Positions 1-9,733 of a DNA stretch of 64,000 nt are shown piece after piece. A program made the position numbers and the translations under genes. Source of the DNA: Campylobacter sp. RM12651 (lineage in GTDB: Bacteria > Campylobacterota > Campylobacteria > Campylobacterales > Campylobacteraceae); the NCBI RefSeq assembly GCF_022369475.1, contig NZ_CP059600.1:372001-436000 (forward strand), written 5' to 3'. The notes below the pieces were generated by a model. It did no database searches and had not been told where the DNA came from. It saw only the letters and a program-made list of their open reading frames with translations. Numbering within the stretch: the first letter of the stretch is position 1; the number at the start of each line of letters is the position of its first letter.

Positions 1-110
1 TTAATCAGCATTACCTGTCCAAGTTCAATGGGTTTAATCTCAGCTAAAAGCACCCCAAAAAAATCTTATTATAATTATAAAAATTAATAATCTTATTAAT
101 CAATTTGTTT
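1..110. other. Upstream sequence, no gene called
   Basis: This AT-rich stretch precedes rpsO. A minus-strand reading starting at a GTG near base 57 stays open to the window edge (about 18 codons) and could be the 5' end of a divergent gene. It has no clear ribosome binding site and I do not recognise its product, so nothing is called. Confidence 0.3.
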
Positions 111-116
111 TATAAT
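111..116 (+). promoter_or_regulatory. Promoter -10 box for rpsO
   Basis: A perfect TATAAT preceded by a T-rich stretch lies 36 bases upstream of the rpsO ATG. Campylobacter sigma-70 promoters depend on a strong -10 box and rarely have a conserved -35, which fits. The ribosome binding site GGAGG follows at 142-146. Confidence 0.6.
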
Positions 117-151
117 CACAGCTTTTAATTTACACCAATTTGGAGGTCAAA

Positions 152-424
152 ATGGCTTTGGATTCGGCAAGAAAAGCTGAAATTATCAGCAAATATGCAA
201 GATTTGGTGGCGACACAGGTTCGTCTGAAGTTCAAATTGCTTTACTTACAGAAAGAATTGCAATATTAACAGAACACTTAAAAGTATTTAAAAAAGACTT
301 TTCATCAAGACTAGGACTACTTAAATTAGTTGGTCAAAGAAAAAGACTTTTAAAATATTTAAAAGCTACAAAATACGATGTTTATGTTAAATTAATTAAC
401 GAATTAAACATTAGAGATAAATAA
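152..424 (+). CDS. rpsO: 30S ribosomal protein S15
   Basis: This 90-residue protein matches S15 in length and sequence, including the conserved [18 protein letters not shown] stretch and the [12 protein letters not shown] segment. S15 binds 16S rRNA directly and nucleates the platform of the small subunit. The frame is open upstream to a TTG at 140, but the ATG at 152 has GGAGG at 142-146 and gives the family's usual N-terminus (MALDSARK). A GC-rich hairpin follows the stop and overlaps the ribosome binding site of the next gene. Confidence 0.97.
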   Translation: MALDSARKAEIISKYARFGGDTGSSEVQIALLTERIAILTEHLKVFKKDFSSRLGLLKLVGQRKRLLKYLKATKYDVYVKLINELNIRDK

Positions 425-430
425 TTCTTA

Positions 431-445
431 GCCCCTTTTTGGGGC
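431..445 (+). promoter_or_regulatory. Hairpin between rpsO and ybeY
   Basis: A perfect 5-bp GC stem (431-435 with 441-445) has a five-T loop. It follows the rpsO stop and lies 8 bases before the ybeY ATG, so its right arm (GGGGC) contains the only Shine-Dalgarno-like sequence of ybeY. It has no U-tract downstream, so it is a poor terminator. It could attenuate or mask ybeY translation; that role is inferred. Confidence 0.45.
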
Positions 446-453
446 AAAATACT

Positions 454-867
454 ATGATTTTATACGATAATTTAGAAGAAATTACCTACCTTGAAAAACT
501 AGCAAATCGTCTAAGCTCTAAAGATATTGAGCTTGTTTTAACTAACAATGATGAAATGCAAGAAATCAATAAAAATACAAGAAATATTGATAAAACTACT
601 GATGTTTTAAGTTTTCCACACGATAATTCTTTTTTAGATACTAATTTTTTAGGCTCATTAGTTATTAATACCGAACTAGCAAAAACTAAAGCTTGTGAAT
701 TAGGGCATAGTTTAGAAGATGAAATATCTTTATTATTTATTCATGGAATGTTACATTTATTAGGGTATGACCACGAAATAGATAATGGCGAAATGAGAGC
801 AAAAGAGATTGAGCTAATAAAAGAATTTAATTTACCAACAAGCCTTATAGTAAGAACTTTAGATTAA
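454..867 (+). CDS. ybeY: Endoribonuclease YbeY (rRNA maturation factor)
   Basis: YbeY is a zinc-dependent endoribonuclease acting in 16S rRNA 3'-end maturation and ribosome quality control. The protein is 137 residues from the ATG at 454 and carries the family metal-binding signature [11 protein letters not shown] at residues 97-107, with three histidines as zinc ligands. The TTDVLSFP motif is at about 48-55. The frame is open to a TTG at 439, inside the upstream hairpin, but the ATG gives a normal N-terminus. It lies immediately downstream of rpsO, a functionally sensible neighbour. Confidence 0.93.
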   Translation: MILYDNLEEITYLEKLANRLSSKDIELVLTNNDEMQEINKNTRNIDKTTDVLSFPHDNSFLDTNFLGSLVINTELAKTKACELGHSLEDEISLLFIHGMLHLLGYDHEIDNGEMRAKEIELIKEFNLPTSLIVRTLD

Positions 868-878
868 ATCTTTTTATG

Positions 879-884
879 TAGAAT
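879..884 (+). promoter_or_regulatory. Candidate promoter -10 box for yajC-secDF
   Basis: TAGAAT preceded by TG (extended -10) lies 33 bases before the yajC ATG, with a ribosome binding site AAAAGGA at 904-910. It would drive the yajC-secD-secF-leuS-lptE run, in which later genes overlap or nearly touch. Confidence 0.45.
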
Positions 885-916
885 GATAACTATTTTATTT
901 TTTAAAAGGATATTCT

Positions 917-1207
917 ATGGAACAAAATGCTTTAGTTCAATTTTTACCATTAATCGTATTATTTGCGATTTTTTATTTTTTAATTATTCGCCCACAACAA
1001 AAACAAGCAAAAGCACATAAAGAAATGCTAAATTCACTTACTAAAGGTGATAAAATAGTTACCAATGGTGGTTTAATTGTTGAAGTTGTAAAAGCTGAAG
1101 ATGATTATTTAAAAATTAGATTAAATGATGATGTTGTTGCTAAATTAGATAAAAATTTTGTAGCTAGAAAAGTAGAAAACACAAATAATTCGGAAGCAAC
1201 AAAATAA
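917..1207 (+). CDS. yajC: Sec translocon accessory protein YajC
   Basis: YajC is a small inner-membrane protein that forms a complex with SecD and SecF and assists SecYEG. The 96 residues show one N-terminal membrane helix (about 8-24) ending in the family hallmark RPQQKQAKAH, then the GDKIVTNGGL segment of the cytoplasmic domain. Its stop codon overlaps the secD start by one base (TAATG), so the two are translationally coupled. Confidence 0.96.
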   Translation: MEQNALVQFLPLIVLFAIFYFLIIRPQQKQAKAHKEMLNSLTKGDKIVTNGGLIVEVVKAEDDYLKIRLNDDVVAKLDKNFVARKVENTNNSEATK

Positions 1208-2793
1208 TGCGTAATCAAAAAACAAAAAGTATCACATATCGTTTTTATGTTTTAGTTTTTGTTACACTTTTTGGCATATTTTTAAGTGTGCCAAGCTTTT
1301 TTTCTATAAATGGTCCTAAGATTAATTTAGGGCTTGATTTACAAGGCGGACTTCATATGCTTTTAGGTGTAGAAACCAATGAAGCTATAAAGTCTAAAGT
1401 AAAATCAATCGCTTCAAGTATTAATTATTCTTTTAATAAAGAAAATATTTTAACTGATGGATTTAAAAGTAATGATGGTGTAATACATTTTGAACTACTA
1501 GATAAAGATGATACTGCTAAAGTAGATAAAATAATTAAAGAACTAAAAGGCTTAAAAGTTAGTGTTAATAATTCTTTTTATGAGATTACTTTAACACCTG
1601 AAGAAGAAGTTCAAACTGCTAAATTTGCAATAGATCAAGCTGTAGAAACTATTAGAAATAGACTTGATTTATTTGGGCTTTCAGAGCCAACTGTTGCTAA
1701 ACAAGGTGAAGATAAAATCTTGGTTGAAATTCCAGGCGTAAAAACTGCTGAAGATGAGCAAAGAGCTAAAGATTTAATAGCTAAAGCTGCACATTTACAA
1801 CTAATGGAAGTAGATAGAGCTAAGGCTGATCAAGGCAATATGTTAAGTCCTGAAGAAGCAGCAAGTTATGGAGATATTATTTTACCTGATGTAAAAGATA
1901 AAAATATTAAATATGTTTTAAAAGAATTACCTATTTTAGATGGCTCTATGTTAATTGATGCTAGAGTAGGATTTTCTGATAAAACTGCTCAACCTGTTAT
2001 TAATTTTACACTTAATTCAGAAGGTGCAAAAATATTTGGAGATTTCACAGGTAAAAAAGTAGGTCATCAATTAGCAATAGTTTTAGATGGTAAGGTATAT
2101 TCAGCTCCTAGAATTAATGAAAGAATAGGTGGTGGTAGCGGACAAATTAGTGGGAATTTCAGTGTTGAAGAAGCACACGATTTAGCTATCGCACTAAGAA
2201 GTGGGGCTTTATTAGCACCTGTTAAATTACTTGAAAAAAGAAGCGTAGGGCCAAGTTTGGGTGCTGATAGTATTGAGCAAAGTTTAGTTGCACTTTTAGG
2301 TGTATTTTTGATGATTGTTGTTTTTATGGGAGTTTATTACGGAATTAGTGGTTTGTTTGCAAATATCGCTCTAATTTCTAATATATTCTTATTAGTAGCA
2401 GTAATGGCACTTTTTGGAGCAACACTTACTCTTCCTGGTATGGCTGGGATTGTTCTAACCGTCGGTATGGCTGTAGATGCGAATGTTATTATTAATGAGC
2501 GTATTAGAGAGCTTATAAGAGATGGCGTTAATTTAAGAGATGCTATAAATAATGGTTATCATAACGCAATGAGTGCGATTTTAGATAGTAACCTAACTAC
2601 TTTAATTACAAGTGCTGCATTATATGCTTATGGAACTGGTGCTATTAAAGGATTTGCTGTTACTATGAGTATAGGAATAATTGCATCTATGATAACAGCA
2701 ATTATAGGAACTCATGCTTTATTTGATTTGTTTGCTAATAGAATTGAAAAAAGTGGTAATACAAGACTTTGGTTTGGTTATAGGAGAGTGTGA
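1207..2793 (+). CDS. secD: Protein translocase subunit SecD
   Basis: SecD (528 residues) is the larger half of the SecDF proton-driven motor that pulls preproteins across the inner membrane. It has an N-terminal membrane helix, the D1 motif GLDLQGGLHMLLGV at about residue 40, a periplasmic domain, and a C-terminal bundle with the conserved GMAVDANVIINERIRE segment that includes the proton-relay aspartate. Its start shares one base with the yajC stop and its stop overlaps the secF start. Confidence 0.97.
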   Translation: MRNQKTKSITYRFYVLVFVTLFGIFLSVPSFFSINGPKINLGLDLQGGLHMLLGVETNEAIKSKVKSIASSINYSFNKENILTDGFKSNDGVIHFELLDKDDTAKVDKIIKELKGLKVSVNNSFYEITLTPEEEVQTAKFAIDQAVETIRNRLDLFGLSEPTVAKQGEDKILVEIPGVKTAEDEQRAKDLIAKAAHLQLMEVDRAKADQGNMLSPEEAASYGDIILPDVKDKNIKYVLKELPILDGSMLIDARVGFSDKTAQPVINFTLNSEGAKIFGDFTGKKVGHQLAIVLDGKVYSAPRINERIGGGSGQISGNFSVEEAHDLAIALRSGALLAPVKLLEKRSVGPSLGADSIEQSLVALLGVFLMIVVFMGVYYGISGLFANIALISNIFLLVAVMALFGATLTLPGMAGIVLTVGMAVDANVIINERIRELIRDGVNLRDAINNGYHNAMSAILDSNLTTLITSAALYAYGTGAIKGFAVTMSIGIIASMITAIIGTHALFDLFANRIEKSGNTRLWFGYRRV

Positions 2794-3767
2794 TGCAAGT
2801 ATTTTCTAGTAAAAAAATATATGATTTTATGAGGCTTAGATTTGCATCTATTGGCTTATCTTTTGTTTTAGTTATTGGCTCTATTATTTTATTATTTACA
2901 CAAGGTCTAAATTACGGAATTGATTTTAGTGGTGGGACTTTAGTTCAGATAAAATACACTAATAAAAATGCTCCTTTAGATGATATTCGTAATATCTTAA
3001 ATCAAAATGAAGCTTTAAAAGGTGCTAGCGTTACGGAATTTGGAAGTAGTGATGAAGTAGTAATTAGATTTTCAAGTTCAAGTGATAGTTTAGGTAAAGA
3101 TGTAGGAGATACTATTGTAAAAATGTTATCTTCAACAGGCGATATTGAGCTAAGAAGAGTTGATATTGTTGGACCAAAAGTTGGTGGAGAATTAAGACAA
3201 AAAGGTTTAATGGCTATTTTGGTATCTTTTGCACTTATTTTAGTTTATATAGCTATTAGGTTTGAATGGCGTTTTGCTATGGCTGCAATTATTAGTGAAA
3301 TTCACGATATTGTAATAGTTATTGGAGCGATTTCTCTTTTTCAAATTGATGTTAACCTTGATACTTTAGCAGCTATTTTAACCGTTTTAGGCTATTCACT
3401 AAATGATACAATTATTATTTTTGATAGAATTCGTGAAAGCATAAAAGAGAGTAAAAGCACTAATTTAGGCAGTATTATTAACGAAAGCGTATCAGCAACC
3501 TTATCAAGAACAACTCTTACATCAGGAACAACACTCTTTACGGTTTTAATTTTGTTTTTTTATGGTGGAGACATGATACACGGCTTTTCTCTTGCTTTAA
3601 TAGTTGGGGTTATTGCAGGAACTTTAAGTTCAATTTTTGTAGCAAGCCCACTTTTAATGTGGTTTAATTTTAGTGTTAGTAATTATAGAACTAAAGAACT
3701 TGATAAAATCAAGAAAAAAGAAGAAAAAGAACGCCTAAGAGCAATGTATGAAAAAGGACAATTATAA
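2793..3767 (+). CDS. secF: Protein translocase subunit SecF
   Basis: SecF (324 residues) partners SecD. It has an N-terminal helix followed by GIDFSGGT, and the C-terminal membrane segments include the SLNDTIIIFDRIRE motif typical of the family. I chose the ATG at 2793, which overlaps the secD TGA and has AGGAGAG just upstream; the frame is also open to a GTG one codon earlier. The C-terminus is a highly charged KKKEEKERLR tail. It overlaps the next gene by one base. Confidence 0.96.
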   Translation: MQVFSSKKIYDFMRLRFASIGLSFVLVIGSIILLFTQGLNYGIDFSGGTLVQIKYTNKNAPLDDIRNILNQNEALKGASVTEFGSSDEVVIRFSSSSDSLGKDVGDTIVKMLSSTGDIELRRVDIVGPKVGGELRQKGLMAILVSFALILVYIAIRFEWRFAMAAIISEIHDIVIVIGAISLFQIDVNLDTLAAILTVLGYSLNDTIIIFDRIRESIKESKSTNLGSIINESVSATLSRTTLTSGTTLFTVLILFFYGGDMIHGFSLALIVGVIAGTLSSIFVASPLLMWFNFSVSNYRTKELDKIKKKEEKERLRAMYEKGQL

Positions 3768-4111
3768 TGGATTTTGGAAGAGTAATTCATATATTCTTTA
3801 CATTGATGAGTTTAACTACAACGGCTGGCTTTTTATATTATCAAAGCCCTGTGGCATTATTTATAGCAGCTAGCATTAATTTGGTTTCAACACTTTTAAA
3901 AATTGGTGTTAGAAATATTTTAAGCACAGAGATTTTTGCAAGTTCACTTGTAACTGATGTGCATTTAATAATAGCTTTTGTTTTAACTCAAATTTATGGA
4001 ACTAGTATGAGTGATTTGGTATATAGTATGACAATAGGTGCTGTAATATCAAATATATTTACACTTATTTTAGTATTGATTGAAGCTATTAAAAATAAAG
4101 ATGAATTTTAA
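3767..4111 (+). CDS. Small integral membrane protein (DUF6394-like)
   Basis: This 114-residue hydrophobic protein has about four predicted membrane helices and a charged KNKDEF end. It starts one base inside the secF stop and ends ten bases before leuS, so it belongs to this operon. I recall a small conserved membrane protein at this place in other Campylobacterota (DUF6394), but its function is unknown. Proximity to SecDF is the only clue to a role. Confidence 0.75.
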   Translation: MDFGRVIHIFFTLMSLTTTAGFLYYQSPVALFIAASINLVSTLLKIGVRNILSTEIFASSLVTDVHLIIAFVLTQIYGTSMSDLVYSMTIGAVISNIFTLILVLIEAIKNKDEF

Positions 4112-4121
4112 GGACTAATTT

Positions 4122-6542
4122 ATGTACAACGCAAAAGAAGTTGAGAAAAAATGGCAAGAAATTTGGGATAAAGAGAATTATTACGAACCTAGTAATGATT
4201 TTAGTAAAGAAAAAAAATATATATTATCAATGTTTCCATACCCAAGTGGTAAAATCCATATGGGACATGTAAGAAACTATGCAATAGGTGATGCTTTAGC
4301 AAGACGCTTTAGAACTATGGGCTATAATGTTTTACACCCACTAGGGTTTGATAGTTTTGGTATGCCTGCTGAAAATGCTGCTATAAAATATGGGCTTCAT
4401 CCTAAAAAATGGACTTATGAAAATATTGATTATATGAAAAAAGAACTTTATTCTTTAGGTTTTTCGTTTTCTAAGACAAGATTGCTTGCTACAAGTGATG
4501 AGATTTATACTAAATTTGAGCAAGAAATTTTTGCAAAAATGTATGAAGCAGGTCTAATTTATACAAAAAAAGCTAATGTAAATTGGTGTGATAATGATAA
4601 AACCGTTTTAGCAAACGAACAAGTTGAAGATGGCAAATGCTGGAGATGTGGTCATGAAGTAGAGCAAAAATCTATGAATGGTTATTATGTAAGAATTACA
4701 AAATATGCTGAAGAATTATTAAAAGATTTAAAATATTTAGAAGATAAATGGCCAAATCAAGTTTTAACAATGCAAGAAAATTGGATAGGCAAAAGCGATG
4801 GATTGGAATTTGAATTAGATGTATCAAGTTCTAATAAAGATTTAGATGGATTAAAATTCAGCGTATTTACAACCCGTGCTGATACGATTTTCGGACTTTC
4901 TTATTTTGCTTTAGCACCTGAACATGAAATTACTAAAAAAGTTTTAGAAACTAATTTAATAAGTGAAAATGATAAAGATAAAATTAAAGCTATGCAAAAT
5001 ATGAGTGCTAAAAATAGAGCTCAAAGTGAAAAAGAAGGCGTATTTTTAGGTATTTATGCAATTCATCCAATAACTAAAGAAAAATTACCTGTATGGGTAG
5101 CAAATTTCGTTTTAGCTGATTATGGTAGTGGTGCTGTTATGGCAGTTCCAGCTCACGATGAAAGAGATTTTGAGTTTGCTAAAAAATATAATTTAAATAT
5201 AAAATATGTAATAAATGGCGAAAATAAAAAAGATAATGAACCTTTTACTGAATATGGAATTTTATTTGATAGTGCAGAATTTAGTGGCTTAGATAGTGCT
5301 AGTGCTAGAATTGCAATTGCTAAAGAATTTGAAAATAGAAAAATCGGTAAAAGTATAATCAATTATAAATTAAGAGATTGGGGTATATCTCGTCAAAGAT
5401 ATTGGGGAGCTCCTATTCCGATTGTTAAATGCGATACTTGTGGAAGCGTAGTTGAGAATAATTTACCAGTAGCTTTACCTGAAGATGTAGTAATTGATGG
5501 AGAAGGAAATCCACTTGAAAAACACCCTACATTTAAACAATGTAAATGCCCTAAATGTGGAAAAGACGCAATTAGAGAGAGCGATACAATGGATACATTT
5601 TTCCAAAGTTCTTGGTATTTTGCAAGATTTGCAAGTAATCCTAGCAATTGGAATACAAAAGCAATTGATGATGAAGCAAAATATTGGATGAATGTAGATC
5701 AATATATTGGTGGTATTGAACACGCGATTTTACACTTATTATATGCTAGATTTTTCCAAAAAGCTCTAAGGGATTTAGGATATTTAAATGTAGATGAGCC
5801 GTTTGAACGCTTACTTACTCAAGGTATGGTTTTAAAAGATGGTGCTAAGATGAGTAAAAGCAAGGGCAATACGGTTGATCCTGATGATATTATTAAAAAT
5901 TACGGAGCTGATACTGCAAGACTTTTCATACTTTTTGCTGCACCACCTCAAAAAGAATTAGAATGGAATGATAGTGCGGTTGAAGGTGCTTATAGATTTT
6001 TAAATAGACTTTATGATAAGGCTTTAGGGATTAATGTAGTTGATTTTAGTAATATAAATCACGCAAATCTTAGTAAAGATGATAAATTAGCAAGACTTAA
6101 AGTATATGAAGCTTTAAAAAAGGCTGATGATGTATTTAATAAAACTTACGCATTTAATACATTAATAGCTGCTTGTATGGAAGGCTTAAATGCTTTAAAT
6201 AACGCAAGTAGTGATGAAGTTTTAAGTGAAGGTTTTGCAATAATTTTAAGCATACTTGACCCAATTATTCCACATTTAGCAAGTGAGTTAAGTGAGAAAT
6301 TATTTAATAGAACAAATATTAAAACTTATGAATTAAAAGAAGAAGTATTTGTAAGCGATACAATAAAACTTGGAATTAGTATTAATGGTAAAAATAGAGC
6401 AGAGATTGAAGTTGATGCAAATGCTAATCAAGATGAAATTATCAAAATAGCAAAAGATAAAGCAGCTAAATGGCTAGAAGATAAGATTATCGTAAAAGAA
6501 ATTTATATTCCTAATAAATTAGTAAATATTGTAATTAAATGA
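4122..6542 (+). CDS. leuS: Leucyl-tRNA synthetase
   Basis: This class I aminoacyl-tRNA synthetase (806 residues) charges tRNA-Leu. The HIGH motif is HMGH at residues 46-49, after MFPYPSGKI, and the KMSKS loop is at about residue 576. The CP1 editing domain is present, with the threonine-rich TTRADTIFG motif and the AVPAHDERD segment. Cysteine pairs of two zinc-binding insertions are visible (CWRCG; CDTCG with CPKCG). The stop overlaps the lptE start by four bases (ATGA). Confidence 0.98.
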   Translation: MYNAKEVEKKWQEIWDKENYYEPSNDFSKEKKYILSMFPYPSGKIHMGHVRNYAIGDALARRFRTMGYNVLHPLGFDSFGMPAENAAIKYGLHPKKWTYENIDYMKKELYSLGFSFSKTRLLATSDEIYTKFEQEIFAKMYEAGLIYTKKANVNWCDNDKTVLANEQVEDGKCWRCGHEVEQKSMNGYYVRITKYAEELLKDLKYLEDKWPNQVLTMQENWIGKSDGLEFELDVSSSNKDLDGLKFSVFTTRADTIFGLSYFALAPEHEITKKVLETNLISENDKDKIKAMQNMSAKNRAQSEKEGVFLGIYAIHPITKEKLPVWVANFVLADYGSGAVMAVPAHDERDFEFAKKYNLNIKYVINGENKKDNEPFTEYGILFDSAEFSGLDSASARIAIAKEFENRKIGKSIINYKLRDWGISRQRYWGAPIPIVKCDTCGSVVENNLPVALPEDVVIDGEGNPLEKHPTFKQCKCPKCGKDAIRESDTMDTFFQSSWYFARFASNPSNWNTKAIDDEAKYWMNVDQYIGGIEHAILHLLYARFFQKALRDLGYLNVDEPFERLLTQGMVLKDGAKMSKSKGNTVDPDDIIKNYGADTARLFILFAAPPQKELEWNDSAVEGAYRFLNRLYDKALGINVVDFSNINHANLSKDDKLARLKVYEALKKADDVFNKTYAFNTLIAACMEGLNALNNASSDEVLSEGFAIILSILDPIIPHLASELSEKLFNRTNIKTYELKEEVFVSDTIKLGISINGKNRAEIEVDANANQDEIIKIAKDKAAKWLEDKIIVKEIYIPNKLVNIVIK

Positions 6543-7015
6543 AAAAAATACTTTTAAGTTTTACATTATTTTTTTGTGCTTGTGGCTATGCACCTTTGAA
6601 TGTAGCCACTAGCAAAATGTTAGGCGAAAGTGTCAATGTAATTACTATTATAAATAAGGCTGAACCTAAAGATAGTATTACTTTAAATGATAATTTTACG
6701 AATTATGTAGAACATTATATGCATAAAAGTGTTAGTAAAACTGCAGATAGTAAGATTATTTTAAGAATTCTTAGTAGTGAATTTATACCTTTATATTATG
6801 ATGAATTTGGATACGCTAAGAGCTATAAAGCTATTATTAGATTAGAATTTAATGTAACTTTTCAAGATGAAACAACTAAAAAAATTATAACTTCAGGCGA
6901 GCATATTTTTAATACAAATACAATTAGTGTTTTAAGTGATGAGCAAAAAAGTAGAGCTATTAATTTAGCTAGCCAAAAGGCGTTTAACGAATTTGCTTTA
7001 AGAATTATTATGTAG
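6539..7015 (+). CDS. lptE: LPS-assembly lipoprotein LptE
   Basis: LptE plugs the LptD barrel and helps insert lipooligosaccharide into the outer membrane. The 158-residue protein begins with a lipoprotein signal peptide ending in CAC followed by GYAP, the usual LptE-type mature N-terminus (lipidated Cys15). The rest is a small soluble alpha/beta domain; sequence conservation is low, as usual for LptE. It overlaps leuS by four bases, the position I recall for Campylobacter lptE. Confidence 0.8.
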   Translation: MKKILLSFTLFFCACGYAPLNVATSKMLGESVNVITIINKAEPKDSITLNDNFTNYVEHYMHKSVSKTADSKIILRILSSEFIPLYYDEFGYAKSYKAIIRLEFNVTFQDETTKKIITSGEHIFNTNTISVLSDEQKSRAINLASQKAFNEFALRIIM

Positions 7016-7068
7016 TTAATAATTAATTTTGTTTTGTTAGTATTAAGAAAAAATTTTAAAGAGAAAAA

Positions 7069-8616
7069 ATGTCTATTAATATTAATGTGATTGCTAAAGA
7101 AACAATTGTAGAACTTACCAAAAGGAACTTATTATTAACTCCTGAAAATTATTCAGAAGTTTTTGATGAGATTGCTAAAAAGTATGGAAGAACAACTCAA
7201 AATATTGATAAAATTCAAGGGTATATTTCTAAATTAAATCCCACATTAGCTCAAGATGTAAAAGGAAGAAATGTAAAAAGCTTAGAAGAATTAGTAGTAT
7301 TTTTAATCTCTAAAGCTAATGGTATAAAAGAGGATAATAGTGATAAAAAGCTCATAATAAACTATAATATAATTTGTAAAAAATTATTAAAAATATTATC
7401 AAATTTACCAAATAAATCAACTAAAACTCTTAGTGAAGAAGCTTTAAATAAATTAAATAATTCAAGTCTAAAAACATTAGAAGAATTAAAAAAAGATTGG
7501 ATTAGGGTAGATGATGATTTATTAGAACTTAATAATAAAATTCAACATTTAGGATTAAACTCAAGAGATGATTTTTTAGAAATTTTAGATGAATTATCTT
7601 TAAAAATTGAAAGAAATAATTCTAATGCAGTGTGTGAAAATTTAGCTCCATCTGTGGCTTATTCTTTAACTCCATCAATTGCTAATTATGTAAATGATGA
7701 AATCAATCAGTTTTGTGAGAGTATAAATGCAGAACCGCAAATATTAGGCGTAAAGCAAATTACAGAGCAATTTAGAAATCTAGTCAAAAAAAGAATAGAT
7801 ATTGATAGAGCAGAAATTTCAAGTTCAAATAAAGTTTTAAATGATGTTTTGGAGCAAATTAGCGATAAGATTGTAAGTATTCTTAGTATGGCTACAAATT
7901 CTCAACAAAAAGTTCAAGAAATTAAAAAAGAAATTGAAAGTATTAAAGCTGAAGATGAAGCTATGCAGACTATTAAAGCAAGATTGATAGCTATAGTTGC
8001 TATGTTTGAAAAAGAAATAATAGATTTAAAAGAAAAAACAAAATTAGATGCCGATACTCTAGGTGATCTTAAAATTAAAGTTCAAGGATTAGAGCAAGAA
8101 ATTAATAAACTAAGAGAAGAAACTCAAGTAGATTTTCTAACTCAACTTGCAAATAAGCGTCAATTAGAAGAGCAATTAAAATTAGCTGAAGAATCTTATG
8201 AAAGATATAATATAAATTATTCAATAGCATTTTTTGATATTGACCATTTTAAGTTTATAAATGATACCTATGGACACGCAGCAGGAGATACTATACTTGC
8301 TAATTTAGGAAATATTATTTTAAATAACATTAGAAAATTAGATTGTGCGGGAAGATATGGTGGGGAAGAATTTATGGTAATTCTTCCACATTCATCAATT
8401 GATGATGCAGTAAAATTTGCTGAAAAAATTAGAGTTTTAGTATCAGAGCAAAAGTTTTTATGTAAAGGTAAGACTATTAGTATAAAAGTAAGCGGTGGTG
8501 TAAGTGATAGAAGAAGCTATGAGACCCAAGAGCAATTTATTGAAGCTGTTGATAAATTATTATACGCAGCAAAAAATGCAGGTAGAAATAATATAAAAAG
8601 TGCAAGTAGAAAATAA
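7069..8616 (+). CDS. Diguanylate cyclase with GGDEF domain
   Basis: This 515-residue soluble protein ends in a complete GGDEF domain (about 350-510): DFLTQLANKRQLEE, the metal-binding FFDIDHFKFINDTYGH and an intact active-site GGEEF at about residue 431. An RKLD inhibitory site (RxxD) lies five residues before it, so feedback control by cyclic di-GMP is likely. The N-terminal 300 residues are helical and coiled-coil without membrane segments and contain an LTPENYSEVF motif near residue 22, also seen in the GGDEF-like protein at 16391. No EAL or HD-GYP partner is in the window. Confidence 0.9.
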   Translation: MSININVIAKETIVELTKRNLLLTPENYSEVFDEIAKKYGRTTQNIDKIQGYISKLNPTLAQDVKGRNVKSLEELVVFLISKANGIKEDNSDKKLIINYNIICKKLLKILSNLPNKSTKTLSEEALNKLNNSSLKTLEELKKDWIRVDDDLLELNNKIQHLGLNSRDDFLEILDELSLKIERNNSNAVCENLAPSVAYSLTPSIANYVNDEINQFCESINAEPQILGVKQITEQFRNLVKKRIDIDRAEISSSNKVLNDVLEQISDKIVSILSMATNSQQKVQEIKKEIESIKAEDEAMQTIKARLIAIVAMFEKEIIDLKEKTKLDADTLGDLKIKVQGLEQEINKLREETQVDFLTQLANKRQLEEQLKLAEESYERYNINYSIAFFDIDHFKFINDTYGHAAGDTILANLGNIILNNIRKLDCAGRYGGEEFMVILPHSSIDDAVKFAEKIRVLVSEQKFLCKGKTISIKVSGGVSDRRSYETQEQFIEAVDKLLYAAKNAGRNNIKSASRK

Positions 8617-9733
8617 ACTTTCAAATTATTTAGATAATTTAGCGGAATTTTACGAGAAATTTGACCTTTTTAAGGCTCATAGATTTAAGCATTTGCTAAA
8701 TTATGATTTTGATACAAAAGTAGTGCAAATTTTAGGCACTAATGGTAAAGGTAGTACGGGAAGATACCTTGCTTTAATGCTTAGTGATAGCGGGTATAAA
8801 GTAGGGCATTTTATAAGTCCACATATATTTTCTTACAAAGAAAGATTTAGTATATTTCAAAATCAAGTTATGCAAGATATTGATTTAGACATAGCTCATA
8901 ATATTTTGCAAGATAAATTAAAAAAGCTTAATTTAAAAGAAAATCTTAGTTATTTTGAATATTTATGTTTTTTATCACCTATTGTTTTTAGTGAGTGTGA
9001 TTATGTAATTTTTGAAGCTGGACTTGGTGGAGAATACGATGCTACAAGTATTTTTAAAAGAGATTTATGTGTATTTACTCCGATTAGTATTGACCACGCC
9101 GATATTTTAGGTTCTAATTTAGATGATATTTTTAGAACTAAAATTAAAGCAATGTGTGGTGTTAATATTTTTGCTAATAAAAATGAGATGATATTAAAAG
9201 CGGCCATTCAAAAAGGAGTTAAGGCTAGTTTTTTAAATGCTGATTATTCAAAATTATGCCTTGATGAAAATGAGTTTTTAAAACATAATTTTAGCTTAGC
9301 TCAACTTGCATATTTTGAGTTAGAAAAACATTTTTATATAGGTAAAGCAATTAAATTAGATTTAAGAGCAAGATGTGAAAAACTAGCAAGTAATTTAATA
9401 ATAGATGTAGGGCATAACGCTGCAGCTGCAAAGAATTTAAATCAAGAAATTAAAAAACAATTCCCAACTAAAGTTAGTTTAATTGCTAATTTTTTTGCCA
9501 ATAAAGATGTAAAAGATATTTTAAGTATTTTAAAGCCAAGTATTAATGAAGTTTTGGTTTTTAACTATAAAAGCGAACATAGAGCTTTAGCAAATGTTAA
9601 AGAGATTTGCAAAGAATTAGACATTAAATGTAGTGATTTTAGTGATTTTGATATAGATAAAAATTATGCAGTTTTTGGCTCTTTTATGCTAGTAGAAAGG
9701 TTTTTGAGATTTTATGCAAGCAAATCTTTATGA
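8600..9733 (+). CDS. folC: Folylpolyglutamate/dihydrofolate synthase
   Basis: FolC adds glutamate to dihydropteroate and to tetrahydrofolate. The ligase P-loop GTNGKGST is at residues 46-53, followed by the FEAGLGGEYDAT segment and the DHADILG motif. At 377 residues it is slightly short for the family. The only usable start is the GTG at 8600, inside the last 17 bases of the diguanylate cyclase gene, which suggests translational coupling. It overlaps mfd by 20 bases. Confidence 0.9.
   Translation: MQVENKLSNYLDNLAEFYEKFDLFKAHRFKHLLNYDFDTKVVQILGTNGKGSTGRYLALMLSDSGYKVGHFISPHIFSYKERFSIFQNQVMQDIDLDIAHNILQDKLKKLNLKENLSYFEYLCFLSPIVFSECDYVIFEAGLGGEYDATSIFKRDLCVFTPISIDHADILGSNLDDIFRTKIKAMCGVNIFANKNEMILKAAIQKGVKASFLNADYSKLCLDENEFLKHNFSLAQLAYFELEKHFYIGKAIKLDLRARCEKLASNLIIDVGHNAAAAKNLNQEIKKQFPTKVSLIANFFANKDVKDILSILKPSINEVLVFNYKSEHRALANVKEICKELDIKCSDFSDFDIDKNYAVFGSFMLVERFLRFYASKSL

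Noticed and set aside
1-57. Short minus-strand frame from a GTG near base 57 open to the window edge
   Set aside because: Only about 18 codons are visible, with no clear ribosome binding site and no recognised sequence.
5153-5723. Several frames overlapping leuS on both strands
   Set aside because: leuS is continuous with all motifs; the others have no ribosome binding sites or sensible composition.
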